Shown: piece after piece, positions 11,736 to 22,498 of the stretch | Position numbering within the stretch: position 1 is the stretch's first letter | Layout of the letters: the number at the start of each line of letters is the position of its first letter | Assembly (NCBI RefSeq): GCF_019059575.1 | Contig: NW_024882909.1 | Coordinates: 62,001-126,000 of the forward strand | Source of the DNA: Amphibalanus amphitrite | Taxonomy: Eukaryota; Arthropoda; Thecostraca; Balanomorpha; Balanidae | Direction: 5' to 3' | Length of the DNA: 64,000 nucleotides | The notes under the pieces: model-generated | What the model was told of the DNA's origin: nothing | Seen by the model: the letters and a program-made list of their open reading frames with translations, nothing else | Databases searched by the model: none | Program-made: the position numbers and the translations under genes

Positions 11736-12229
11736 CCCGTTTTCTTTTCCGAGCATTTTATCCCCGTTATAGTTGAACTATAACTTGCAGTTCTAGAAGC
11801 ATTTGTTGTGCCTGACAATAAAATAACGCGTTTTGTTACATCATTTTTTACCGTTACCGTAGTTTATGCTATGAGCCAGCTTTTGAGTTCCTTAGAGTTG
11901 TCATGTGTAATAAATAACGTTATTTATTACACTATGGAGTTACCTTAGTGTATGTCTAATACCAGCAAACCACAGACATATAACATGAAAATGCTGACGA
12001 AGTTATGCTGGATTCCTGAGACATGTTTTACCTAGACAAAAAAAAATAGCTCATTGCATTAAGACTTCTTCAAGTACCTATAATCCAGTAGAAAATAACC
12101 TATAAATAACAGAAGTCGGTTGACAAAGTAGTCTGGCGTGCAATTTATATATAGACACTGCTTTATCGGCCTCGAGTCGCGGCCACCACCACGTGACCAA
12201 TTCAGCGTGGAGACTGCCATTGAACGAAC
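11736..12229 (-). other. intron 1 of the GPCR gene, distal part
   Basis: Nothing is recognised here. The open frame that continues past the exon end at 12230 has no family features and is read as intron. Confidence 0.4.
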
Positions 12230-12355
12230 CTTAATCACGTGGCCGGTCTCCAGGGCCGGTAGTGGCGGCATGTCATTCTCGGAGAAGTTGTAGTTGCCAA
12301 AGATGTCCGTGCTGAAGTTGAGACATTCTGAACCCTCCAAATCCGGATCCATGGC
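12230..12355 (-). CDS. probable first coding exon of the class A GPCR
   Basis: The start codon is at 12352-12350 in a strong initiation context (GCCATGG). An acceptor-like sequence (TTCTGTCACAG) lies directly before it, so a 5'UTR exon probably precedes. The 41 codons encode a short acidic N-terminus with two N-glycosylation sequons (Asn12-Phe-Ser, Asn22-Phe-Ser) and one cysteine (Cys10). It ends in GHVIK before a plausible donor (AAG/GTTCGT). Joined in phase 0 to the exon at 6739-6502, it would lead straight into TM1 with the length and character expected of a peptide-receptor ectodomain. The link rests on matching phase, strand and content, not on a transcript. The donor is weaker than consensus. 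Confidence 0.6.
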
Positions 12356-13542
12356 CTGTGACAGAATTGAAACATGTCAATGATGTGATACGGAACGCTG
12401 TTTATAGTTGCGGAACATTGTTTTGGTGGTTTGTCGCTAGTGTCCGTTTTATACAGGTAATATTGTTTGTAATATCGAACATACATTTTTAATATCGAGC
12501 TTTTATTATGCCATTCCTTTTAGGATGTCTGACTTAGGGCTGTATTATTGTGTCGGGGTGAAAATAAAATTTGACCATAAAAACTCACGAATAAAATTCA
12601 CCGTGCGTAGCAAGCATTTTATAGAATCGACCAGTGAACGTAACCTGATTTTAGCTATTGATTTCCCACGGTAATACCCCTTACTGCGACACATGACGGT
12701 ACAAAATGAATGGTAGGGTGGTGTAGCACGAAGTCATGATAGCGAGTTACTGCCGTGTCCAGTTTGGTGGGAACACGTTCCACTCACCCATATGGCAGCC
12801 ATTTATTTGAACGATCGAGGTCGTTGGCAGCACTCATGGAAGTGCCTGATGTAAGAGCTGGACAACTATCTGGGGTGTCCCAGTTTGGAGTTAGTTGAAA
12901 TTTAATGCCAAATGAATGGTATAAGCCGCATTATGTCGCATTAGCGAAAATATGACCGGAAATTTGATTCGTTCAAGTGGTTAGTGAGTCGCTGTGATCT
13001 GCTGCTATGGTCAGCCGTAAACCAAACGGCTGCGTTCTGATTTCAATAATAGGTATAAACTGTTAGGTATAGGCTACACACTTAGACGGTCATTATAAGT
13101 TTTAATAACTCTTCCATACGCTATAAAATACACATATAAATCCTAACATGGTGACTTAAAATGGTTGTTATTGATCAAATAGCAAATGTGTACAGTAAAT
13201 TTAACTCTTACGTAAGCCGAAATTGAGGCATTGACCAGCACTGCATGGTGGACATATTGTTATAGCCAAGGCTGATTGGAATAGAACTTGAAAGAAAATC
13301 ACATTTAGGTTGCCAAGCAGTTTGCTAATACAAGTTTGCTACAAAGTGCTTTTCATTTACTTTTTCCCTATTATTTCACTTCAATTCTTCACATTTGTCA
13401 AGCCTGCTACAGTGCGCCTTTCTGTGGTATGTAGGTCTTCTGAGCGAATACAATTTGACCAGAGTTTATCGGTGCAAACATTCTGCGTTCTGGGGACTAT
13501 ATGCTGAACGCAGTTCACAATCTAAATCGGGAGTCGCGGCTG
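12356..13542. other. upstream region of the GPCR exon, no gene recognised
   Basis: This should hold a 5'UTR intron and possibly a leader exon and promoter of the receptor. I cannot identify any of them from the sequence alone. Only short chance frames are present. Confidence 0.35.
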
Positions 13543-13546
13543 TTAA

Positions 13547-14423
13547 CCCTATATTAGTGGCAGGGGGGTTGTTTTTATCCACCCCTCAGGTTTTTCGGGA
13601 ATATCTCCGAAACCGCTGAAGCTACGATGCTGAAATTTTCTGACTTTTCCTGAAAGTAAATTGGGCACATTCCCTGAAAATTTCAAGCTCATAACTTTAC
13701 CAGGGGCGGCTCCAGAGCACTGGGAATTGGGGGGTCCTATTCGTGAAGCGAGTCATTTGGGCGAAGATCACGATGCTGCACCAGTTTTACGAACAGTGAA
13801 TGAAAGGTATCATGTGATAACATATACAAAGTTATTGTGCATCCTCTTTTGACACGTTTTTGCTATAATAGGCGGATCCAGGCGTCCAAAAAGGGGGGTT
13901 ATTTTTTACCTCCCAACATAGGTGCCCTGACACCGCCTATGCATGACCAATACAATTTTAGTCGTTCTCTCATAAGAAAATTGTAACATAACAAGACCAT
14001 TGCCACCCTTTTTAGAAACAGTACCAACAAAAACCTTATTTACTATACTTTTTGTGTACCCCCAATCTCAATGATCTGTATCCGCCTATGATTTTTGAAA
14101 ATGCATATTTTAGGATCCATGTGAATTCCTGGTTCATTCTCTATCGATCGGCAAAAGTTGCGTTAAGATTGGTTCAGAAACCTGGCCGTGATAAACAGTC
14201 TAAAATGTATCTGCAATTTGCCCGTTTTTACCCCCCTCTACCCCCTATTGACATTTTTAATTTTTTTTTTTTTTAGAAATGTAGATCTCGTTGAGCCAAA
14301 TCGAATGCCGTTTGAATTTGGAAATCGGCCGGTTAGATCTCGAGATATCAAGGGGGGGTCGTAAACAGCCCCCCCCCCCCCTGCCACTAATATGGGGTAG
14401 CCAGGAGCCTGCCACTAATAGGG
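13547..14423. mobile_element. piggyBac-like MITE, copy 3 (877 bp), with hAT-like insertions or remnants
   Basis: The ends read CCCTATTAGTGGCAGG (the left copy has two extra bases) and are flanked by TTAA (13543-13546, 14424-14427). The architecture mirrors the other two copies: at one end, here the right, the inner part of the terminal repeat is duplicated after a spacer and joins a G/C-run hairpin, followed by an ATCTCGAGATATC-like step. The sequence itself differs and there are no AGGTCA arrays. hAT-like sequences occur inside: CAGGGGCGGCTCCAG at about 13701, and a facing pair ATAGGCGGATCCAG/ATAGGCGGATACAG at 13868-14092. Nested insertion is therefore likely. Confidence 0.78.
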
Positions 14424-14427
14424 TTAA

Positions 14428-16830
14428 GTATGCGATCTATAGAGTCATTGAGGGGAGCATCTGATTCCTTATCACTGAGAAAGAATATGATCTAAAAAAA
14501 AGTCGTCCAGGCGCCTCTCCTTTTTCAGAGATTTGATCGAGCCAATCGTGGTGCCAGATGGCGTAGATAGTCGGACGGCAGTTCAGTGCCATCAACGTGA
14601 GCCAACCACTAGGGCCAATCAAATGCAAAGGACCCCCTGGGGTGCCAGACCTGCGTAACGTACTCCGTTCGATGCCGTTACTCCAGAAGGATGATTCTAC
14701 CGCTGAAAGGCTGAAGTCTTTTCTGGTGAATTGCTTTACGTAATCGCTAATGGCTGGCTGGGAGTTGCAGCACTAGCATTTCCATTGTTTTATATTGTTT
14801 GAGTTCTTGCATCGCATGGCTATAATTTCTACCAGTGCGTAACAATGAGGAGCACCTAGACAATATTTGACTTGAGATGCATCTACTCATGACCAATTCA
14901 GACCAGGGCGGGGGATGCTGGTTGTGTACTTCGGTTTCGCATTTTAGCAGCTGGAGCAAACAAACTTTCATTGCCGCCCATTGCTTGTTGATCAAACACG
15001 TGAGTCAAGGCCACCAAAGGGCACGCAGGCACTGCTTTTCAGTTTGAAATCGCAACTTTTTATCCTCCCTTGAGAGTCAAACAGAACTGCTAAATATCGG
15101 TCGAGTTATTGCCAAGATGTGTCAGGTGTGCTGCCAAATCTTGGCGACCCGACTAGCGTTTACTAGACAGGCACAGCTGCACCCGTTTCGAACACTTCAC
15201 AACATTCACTGCTATAGGAAAACACGGGCCGTAAAAACAGCACCCGGTGTTGCATTGAGGAACCAAAGCAAAGAAGAAAAACAACAGCTAATGGTAACCA
15301 CTGACAATAGTCATGAAAATTAAAGACACGCCTCACATGTTACAGCATTGTTTTTGGGTGTAATGGTACCATCCAAGTCACGAATAGCATTCATTGCTTG
15401 GAAATAGTATTGTTCAGATTGGACAGAAATAGCCAACAACGTGGAAGTACGACATTCCTATGGTGGAGAGTAAGCCACGCCGCTTCGGTTCAGGAAGTGT
15501 TCACCTGGCTTCAAATTGAGCTTAAATTGTAAAAAGACAAAAGGATTACGGCACGATTTCACCGCAACACCGTCCACTGCTGCATCAGCTAAGTTTCGTC
15601 TACAATACATGAACATCGTGCATGTGCTGTATGTTTGTTTATGATTGGCTCGTGTAGCGTTAGTACAGGTCCGCGATGGGGGATTACAGTCCTGAGTCGG
15701 CTTTCCAAGAGCTTGAGAGCTCGATGCTTTTTATGAACGGAGCATCAGGCCGCATCTGATTAGTATCTGGCAGCTCGATCGAAGAATCGTTTGTACCCAA
15801 ATATCCGCGAGGCAAAGCAATAAATAATAATCGGCGTTCGACGGGCAGCTTGATGGGTGTGGAGAGATCATTTACGGACGGAGATTAAACCGAGACCATA
15901 AAATATTCAAAGTGAATTGATGTTGCTTAGTGCCACAATAAGATGGCTTTTGGTGTACCAATCGTAGCTTTACAGACCTAACTCACAGCTGAACTAATTT
16001 TAGTTGCCTAAAATAAGGCTTTAATTGGACATCCACGCTTGTCAGTACAGCAACGAACAATGCGAGCATAAATATGAATGATGAAGCATCTGAACTCCCA
16101 TTTGTTAGCGAAATGAGAAACCCGAGCTCCTCAGTCTATGAAACCATAGTTCTGACTAGGTATACGATACATGCCAGCTCAGAGTTGGTCGTGAAACGAC
16201 GCTTTTAATGAGACCATTCGATGCAAGGCAGGAACTAGTTATAGTTTTATTCGAAGATTTTGCAAATTTATGGAGATTGATCAGATACTAATGTTTCGAA
16301 TCGTGCGAACACATATTCGTTATTGAGCATGCACCAGATATAAGTTTAGCGACTCTCATGAAAATAAGACAGCCCAATATTTTAAGTCCACGATACGCAA
16401 AATAAATTTCGTTTTTAAAGAATAGTCCTGTGTGCCCCGGCCCGGTATACTTTCCGATAGGCGTCCCTGAAAATCATGTGAGTTATCAGAGTGCGTAAAT
16501 ATTTAATGAGAGAGCCTAGCCAGGCATCGTGAGGAAAACTTCTGGCAGCTGTAAGTTAGATCACTTGGCAAACTGTGTGCCAATCCGATAAAGTAATGGC
16601 ATCAATTCCAGTAATCTGGTCACCCTGTTATTGAATTTGCGCTTCATTTACACTTGCCAATAATCTGATGTTAATTAATTAGTTTTTAATGAAGATGAAA
16701 TGTAATTGTTGGAGGGCAGCTGCGGCGCACGTAAGCTCAGTTCACAAACATAAAGTAAACAATGTGAGAATAATAGTTTCACGGAGCCTGGCACTGGGGT
16801 TGTGTTGCTGAGCAATGTAGTCGATGTCAA
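14428..16830. other. gene-free stretch, nothing recognised
   Basis: This holds mixed-composition DNA without convincing exons, element ends or arrays. Open frames at 14437-14628, 14747-14995 (minus) and 15117-15323 (plus) have no known motif. Confidence 0.4.
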
Positions 16831-16974
16831 GAACGAGCTACCCAAATAATAGAGCGTAATTTAGCGTATGCGTTTTCATTCCAACATCGTTTTTAATAGA
16901 ACGAGCTGCCCAAATAATGGGACGTAATTTAGCGTATACATACGTGAACATTCATTTCAGCATCGTTTTTGATG
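16831..16974 (+). repeat. tandem duplication, about 70-bp unit, two copies
   Basis: A block starting GAACGAGCTRCCCAAATAAT and ending near CATCGTTTTTRATR occurs twice in succession (about 16831-16898 and 16899-16974). The copies have several substitutions and a small length difference. Confidence 0.8.
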
Positions 16975-18035
16975 TCTCATTATTTCACGCCGAAAACCGT
17001 TTATTCGACAGCACCTTGGGCTTGTTAGGTACCCACATCAAATACCTTTTCCTCAGCCTTTGGGATCGTTCAACCACATTGTCCAAGTCCAGGCGGTGCT
17101 TTTTTAGCTCAGGCTACCTGGGTCTCGCTGCATAATGAAATCGGCGCGCACCACTGGAAGTCTAGCTCACATTATGAGTTCCGAAAGCCTTTTCAGGATT
17201 CTCTGATGCAGAAAAGTTCAAAGGTTCAAACACGATCGGCGTTTGTTGACTGTCTGATGGAGATTGACCGATTATAGCCACCAGGCTTAAATGTTGGTAG
17301 TCTGATGGGATTTAGTAACGCTACGAGCACCGGAAGCTACGTCATAATGGCTTCCTGTGGCAGTCAAATCTCTAGATAAACGAAGTTTAAAATGATGTTG
17401 CATTGTATTTTGTTGTGCGACGGCCCAGTTAACATCTACAAAGAAATGTAATTAAAGAAGCGGCCAGAATGAATGGACTAGTTTCTTTTTATATTAGAAT
17501 GACTTAATTGATGTATATCAGTAATAATGCTTTAACAGAAAATATTAGCGGAACCACTTTAGATACATACCGGTATAGGTATCCGTACAAGGCACCAGAT
17601 AATTAAGCATATTCCTCTAATATGCCTGTAACTCAACTATATTCTGGCAAACCTAAGAAAGAATGGATTTAAAGTGTTTCGGTCATTGATGCATGTGCAT
17701 TTATATTGTGAGAGCATATTTTCTCCCACAACTTTTCACACAAATTTCTCCAAGCCATACATTTCAAGTGAGTGCTCAAAATACGTGCAAAGTGATTCAG
17801 ACGCTTTACCTCCGTTCTTTCTTACGTTTGCCCGACTATAATATGCAAACCCCAAATATATAAGGAACCTTGGCGTAAATAGCTTATTCATATTCTTGGA
17901 TATCCCGGGCTGGCTTGCATGTGAAACCAGAGCGCTTCTGGTGGCTGTCATATGAGGGGCACGCTACCCATGACTTCCGGCGTTCTGAGCTGGAGCTATA
18001 TGGGTCGCATCGATCACGAATCATGCTCACGAAAC
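16975..18035. other. gene-free stretch
   Basis: No gene or element is recognised. The area around 17500-17650 is AT-rich. Confidence 0.35.
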
Positions 18036-18044
18036 GCCCGCTGT

Positions 18045-18125
18045 GTCAGATCGTGTGTCATCAGTGTCAGAGTCTGTGTCAGTGTCAGAGCCAGTGTCAG
18101 AGGATCCAAATGACCTTCGCTGACA
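18045..18125 (+). repeat. short tandem repeat based on GTGTCAG
   Basis: GTGTCAG and GTGTCA variants recur irregularly across about 80 bp, interrupted by short spacers. Confidence 0.6.
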
Positions 18126-18182
18126 CATGACAGCCTGTGATCGCCGCTGGCAGCATGGCTTCTGTTATGTGTGGCTCGATGC

Positions 18183-18229
18183 AGGGGCGGGGGTGCAGGC
18201 GGGGGCGGGGGCAGGGGCGGGGGCGGGGC
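18183..18229 (+). repeat. G-rich tract with potential G-quadruplexes
   Basis: Runs of four or five G separated by C, CA or TGCA repeat over about 47 bp. There are more than the four G-runs needed for an intramolecular quadruplex. The composition is seen directly; folding is inference. Confidence 0.65.
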
Positions 18230-18359
18230 AATTCGGGCTGAGCTCTCTCGAGGGAACGCCGCACCACTTGGTATGCCGGCTACAAAACCGAGCGTAACAG
18301 CTTTGCTGCCGACCGTGAATACGAAATGGTATGTTTAAAAAAACCGCTTTGTTTTGGTT

Positions 18360-18715
18360 TCACAAATAATTCATGTAGTTATAGTTGTGCTGCTTTATTG
18401 AAGGAGCATGCGTTTTTATATACATCTCAGCATCACCCTTCATGAAAGATGCGAAAGACTGATGAAATTTAAAAATATGGCAAACGCCGTGAATGATTGG
18501 TTTCATCTATATACAGAAGGAAGATCAAAACTTTGGGATGGCAAGATCTCAAGAAGCCGTTTTACAAATGCCTTGTACCTATTCCAGTGGAAGTTAGTAT
18601 CCGACCTAGCACCCGATATCCACATCAACATCATCATGTTTCTTAGGAAGAAGGAATACACAATTACAGCAATTTGAAGATAAGCTAGCGCTAGTGCAAA
18701 AGTAGCACTCGACAG
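18360..18715 (+). other. unrecognised open frame region
   Basis: An 89-codon open frame begins at 18408. The predicted protein is rich in Arg/Lys and Phe with no domain I recognise, and the minus strand over the same stretch is also open. I do not call it a gene. Confidence 0.2.
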
Positions 18716-18718
18716 GCG

Positions 18719-18743
18719 CTTTATTCGTGGCGTCAGCTTTATT
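18719..18743 (-). terminator. candidate polyadenylation signals on the minus strand
   Basis: Two AATAAA hexamers (complement TTTATT at 18719-18724 and 18738-18743) lie downstream of the helicase pseudogene on its strand, where a copied 3'UTR would end. No poly-A tract follows, so the link to the pseudogene is tentative. Confidence 0.35.
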
Positions 18744-19059
18744 GAAAGAAGCAAGGCACGCACACAAACACAAGAACACCAGAGACTTTAAAAGACAAAA
18801 TAAATCGCCGGTGCCTCAGTCACTTCACCGGATGCGAAGCGCATTTCCGGTGATCCGTAGAGCCCCGCTGCCGATGCCACTCCAACAAAGCGCGCCCGAA
18901 CCCATCCTGCCTCATATGTTAAACAGTTCAAGTGCTGGGTTTTCACGCCTACGCTCGACCTGCCTTCAACTCCGAAATCGCTGCTCCCAGGAGGTCCGTC
19001 CAGCCACCTCAGAAGCCGGGATCAAGCCGTCTCAAGCCGTCTCAAGCCTCTTCAAGCCG

Positions 19060-19830
19060 TCTTGGTTCCGCCGCCCCCGCCGCCGATCGCCCCTGCCCTC
19101 GACCTTTCTTGTATTTCCACATCCGGCGGAATCAGATGACCATGCAGGGTCGAGCCCGGCATAGCATTTCCTATAGCACTCAGGAAACGTCCGTCCTAAT
19201 TTTCGACAGAATTTCAAACTCAAAAGCGCATTTTCAATTCTCCGGCACCATCAAGGTGACCCGGCGGCCGGACTTGCCACGGCTTCCGGACTTGCCGGTG
19301 TGGCCATCCACTCTATGCACGTAGTCCTCGAACTCGAATGTTGAAATTGGTGGGTGTTATATCTCGAATATTGATGTCGCATGAGGCAATGTCCGGCGGC
19401 GAAGAGGAAGCGATAAGGCCCAGTCTACATGTCTTCCATGATGAAGAATTCCGTGACCGGTCGCAGTGGATAGATTGCATGTCAAGATCATTCACGTTGA
19501 AGTCGAAAAGTGGTTGATTTTGACCTTCCGCCTGAAGAATATAATAATTTTCTCCTCAGGCGCCACGTTGCACAGGTGCTCGTTAGGATGCTCTTTCCTC
19601 TTTCTCCATCTCTCAGGATATGAGAATTGCCACAACTTGTCGATGTGGCGAGCACGACAGATTGGCAACTGGCAAGGTGCGGTGATTCCATTATATGCAA
19701 GTACCGGCGACGACAAATGGTTGGACCCTCGTCACTTTGTTTGGCCACGTGTAGCTGGTCATCACGGCCTGTCAGCCTTACGGATTTCACACCCGTCCAG
19801 TTGATGATGCTGCAATGATGCAGCTCACGT
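19060..19830 (-). pseudogene. DEAD-box RNA helicase pseudogene (DDX43/p68-like), intronless
   Basis: Segments of the helicase core can be read in order on the minus strand across several frames. VMTSYTWPNKV (motif III region, normally SAT) lies near 19765-19733. EEKIIIFFRRKV is at about 19560-19525 (motif IV region). QSIHCDRS is at about 19480-19455, and DIASCDINIRDIT at about 19393-19355 corresponds to motif V (usually DxASRGxDIRD). EDYVHRVDGHTGKSG at about 19325-19285 corresponds to motif VI (HRxGRTGR, here corrupted). A C-terminal extension and a Gly/Arg-coding GC-rich tail near 19115-19065 follow. Frameshifts and several stops separate the blocks, so no functional protein is possible. No introns interrupt the blocks, which suggests a retrocopy. 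The N-terminal RecA domain (Walker A, DEAD) is missing or unrecognisable. Confidence 0.75.
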
Positions 19831-20037
19831 TCGAGTTTACCTACTATCCTCGAGGGACCACCCGGCTGAGGTGTTGGCCAACCGCCCTCGTCCCTGCTGC
19901 CCCAGAGCCAATTGGGGGCGTCACTACAGACATCCCCCATGCAGCTCGGACCGGCGCTCTGGGTACCGTTTTGGCAGTCCTTCCAGCTCAGAGTAAAGCT
20001 CTGCGCTCTATAGATTTGAGTACTACCCAGCCCTTAA

Positions 20038-20092
20038 GGAACACACGCAATAGGAGCTGGCGGAAGTCGAGGCCGCACTACGCCAAATCCTC
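20038..20092 (+). repeat. 55-bp repeat, copy 1 (partner at 20518-20572)
   Basis: This copy begins GGAACACACGCAATAGGAGC and matches the block at 20518-20572 with only three or four substitutions. One frame reads as an acidic, leucine-spaced stretch (ELAEVEAALRQIL) preceded in both copies by the same TAG stop. It may come from a coiled-coil protein or an element that had already acquired the stop. Confidence 0.75.
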
Positions 20093-20517
20093 CCGGATAC
20101 CGAGGTAAGAGACGGGTAGGTACGGCCCCTTAGTTCAGGCTCATCACACCACGCAGGCACCGGCGACGCCAACGTTAATGGTCTTTTCACGTCAGCTCCG
20201 TGCAAAATACTTTAACGCATGGCGTCAGAGGTGCAGCCGGCCCCCCGTTTCCTGGAGGTGCCCGGCATATGAGGGAGCCAGCCACAGAGGGTGCGGGCGC
20301 CAATAGGAGGCTAGATAAGCGCCAGCGGTCGTGTAAGCAAACACAGCCCTTCCGGCCTGGCGAGGACACTGCGCCGGCCGCCGGGCGCCTCCAGTGCGTG
20401 AGTGGCACGTCAGACGGCGGCCGCTCATGTTTTTCGCTTTTTTTTATTGTCTTCTTTCTTATTTTTCCTTTGTCTCCTTCCGTCAACTCCTTAGGCGTCT
20501 TTCAGCTAGGGAGAGCT

Positions 20518-20572
20518 GGAACACATGCAATAGGAGCTGGCGGAGGTCGAGGCTGCACTACGCCAAATCCTC
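20518..20572 (+). repeat. 55-bp repeat, copy 2
   Basis: This is a near-identical partner of 20038-20092, about 480 bp away in direct orientation. The GC-rich sequence between them has many overlapping short frames and no recognisable product. Confidence 0.75.
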
Positions 20573-21250
20573 TTTACTAGTTTGGTGTCCTAATTACCCC
20601 TATGCGCATTTTGAAAGGCTATTCTTTCACCACTGCCGGGCCAGCCACCAGACGTCCCGGGGTCAGGTCACTTTGTCATTGTTTTGGGCACCATGTCAGG
20701 ACAATATTGCGCTTTGGTCAATACGGTCAAGTGACGTTGCGGATTATTGTATCTCATTCCAATGATGTTCATTTTCCTACCAATTTCAAATGCGGATGTG
20801 CTTATTTTCTACCCGTCAAGAGTTCTGCAAACTCTGTTAAACTCGGGTTAGCAAATACAGTGTTTGATGGGATTACGAACATCCACTGTTTCTGCTTCAG
20901 TCTGAACGAATCCTGCTAACTTAATTGGCAAGAAGCATTTCAGTACAAACAAGGCTCAATAGTACGCAGTCATATTCAGAAATGTTGACACAATTCAATT
21001 CTCATTTGCTTAAGAACCCTCTGTCGGATATGACGGAAGAGATCGCTAAACTTCAGCTTACGGTATAGAGAAATGCAAAATACACAGCACAATACGGAGA
21101 GTTCAAACAGCTTAAATAGTATTTAATTTCCACATTAATTCAAAGTACTAACTAGGATGATAAGGAAGAAAAGACGTAAATGAAGGCTATTAAGTGGCAG
21201 GCTCATCCTTCTTACTTGATTAAAAAACTTGTGAGCGAGAACAGATAAAA
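20573..21250. other. gene-free stretch
   Basis: No gene or repeat is recognised here. Confidence 0.35.
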
Positions 21251-21618
21251 AGCCCTCAGCAGACTGCGTAGTAGGTATTCTTCTTTCAACAAAACCGATA
21301 ATTACTCAAAGGCTATGCTATCAGTCGGTCGGAACTCACTTCAAATAGATGCGCCATGCTCCACTCCTTCGATTGGGTCTATCACTAAACAAAGTATACG
21401 CCTTGTGTCTATGTGGCAGCAAAATGCAAAACATTGTTTTTCGGGCAAATATAAACTTTTGGGTTTACTGAATACGATGATAATGCCAATCTAAGGTGCG
21501 GTATCTCGCGCATCTTGCTGTTAAGATTTTCGAGTGACCGATAGCATAGTAATTAGTATTCGCGTTATTCTCGGTTTTGTCGTAAAAAGAATACCTACCA
21601 CGCAGTTTGCTGAGGGCT
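21251..21618. mobile_element. 368-bp long-inverted-repeat element (MITE-like)
   Basis: The ends share AGCCCTCAGCARACTGCGTR and continue to match, with indels, for about 80-90 bp (through GTAGGTATTCTT, CAAAACCGA and GCTATGCTATC). The termini resemble CAGCCC with a possible TA flank on the right, but the left end is eroded and no target duplication is secure. There is no coding capacity. Confidence 0.7.
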
Positions 21619-22442
21619 GTATATTCCTCTCTAAAGAGTGTAATTTTATGACGTAATTTTTTTTTATTTCAGATTGATATATCTACTAAACGCAAGCAAA
21701 TTTTCGAAGATGTTCTACCGGCGTGCTAATGCTAAATCCCTTATCAAGTGCCAGTGCAACTCTTCCCAGAAATGCATGCGATTCACAGGAAATAAATCCC
21801 GTGTAATTATCGTAATGATCATTTCCGGTGATAATTAGCATGTTCCATGCTGCCTGGAGGAAGCCCCAGGAAACCACGTCGGCTGACTGAGGCCGGCGTA
21901 AAGGTCCCTGGCCAGAATCAGCCGTTCTCATTAGTCCCTGGCCCAAGACTAACGATTGGTGGCGGGGTTTCCTTCGTCTAAGATTTCCTTCGTCTGATGG
22001 AAGTCACGCATCACAGCCTTGGCGATCGATCGACTGATCATGTGCACTACCCTGCTGGGAGAAGAGGAGGTGAACATGGCAGAGTCTGTGCCCGTACAAC
22101 GGCAAATAAGCTTAAATTTATACAGTGAGTTTGTTGGTCATATTAAGCAACTAACTATGCTTGGGGCGGAGACTCGTGCTCATATGTTATCAGGGTGAAT
22201 GTTGTTTGAGCTGCTACGCTAGCATGCACTTCGTCTAAAGTGGGCAAACGTTGCTTTCCCCTAGGGCAACCTAGTTCCTATGGATGATGGAATTTATGAG
22301 ATAATACACCTCAAGGGATTAGATGTTCAGAATTTAGAAGAACAAGTGGCCAGCCTTGATCACACTGGACCTTTAATAATTACATTTTGACAACATTTGG
22401 GCACCACCATCCATGCACAGCAGCGCGCATCAGAGTATGTAG
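21619..22442. other. gene-free stretch
   Basis: No gene is recognised. The minus-strand frame at 21686-21946 has no identifiable motif. Confidence 0.35.
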
Positions 22443-22473
22443 GCAAACTACATACTCTGAGTATGTAGTTTGC
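22443..22473. repeat. perfect 15-bp-arm inverted repeat with 1-nt centre
   Basis: GCAAACTACATACTC and its exact complement face each other across a single T. A second overlapping inverted repeat (GTAGTTTGCATGCA against TGCATTGCAAACTAC) runs on to about 22498, so the strand could switch between two hairpins. Confidence 0.8.
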
Positions 22474-22498
22474 ATGCATCCTATGCATTGCAAACTAC

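Noticed and set aside
18727..19324. Overlapping 130-145-codon plus-strand frames
   Set aside because: They are antisense to the GC-rich tail of the helicase pseudogene, which explains the openness.
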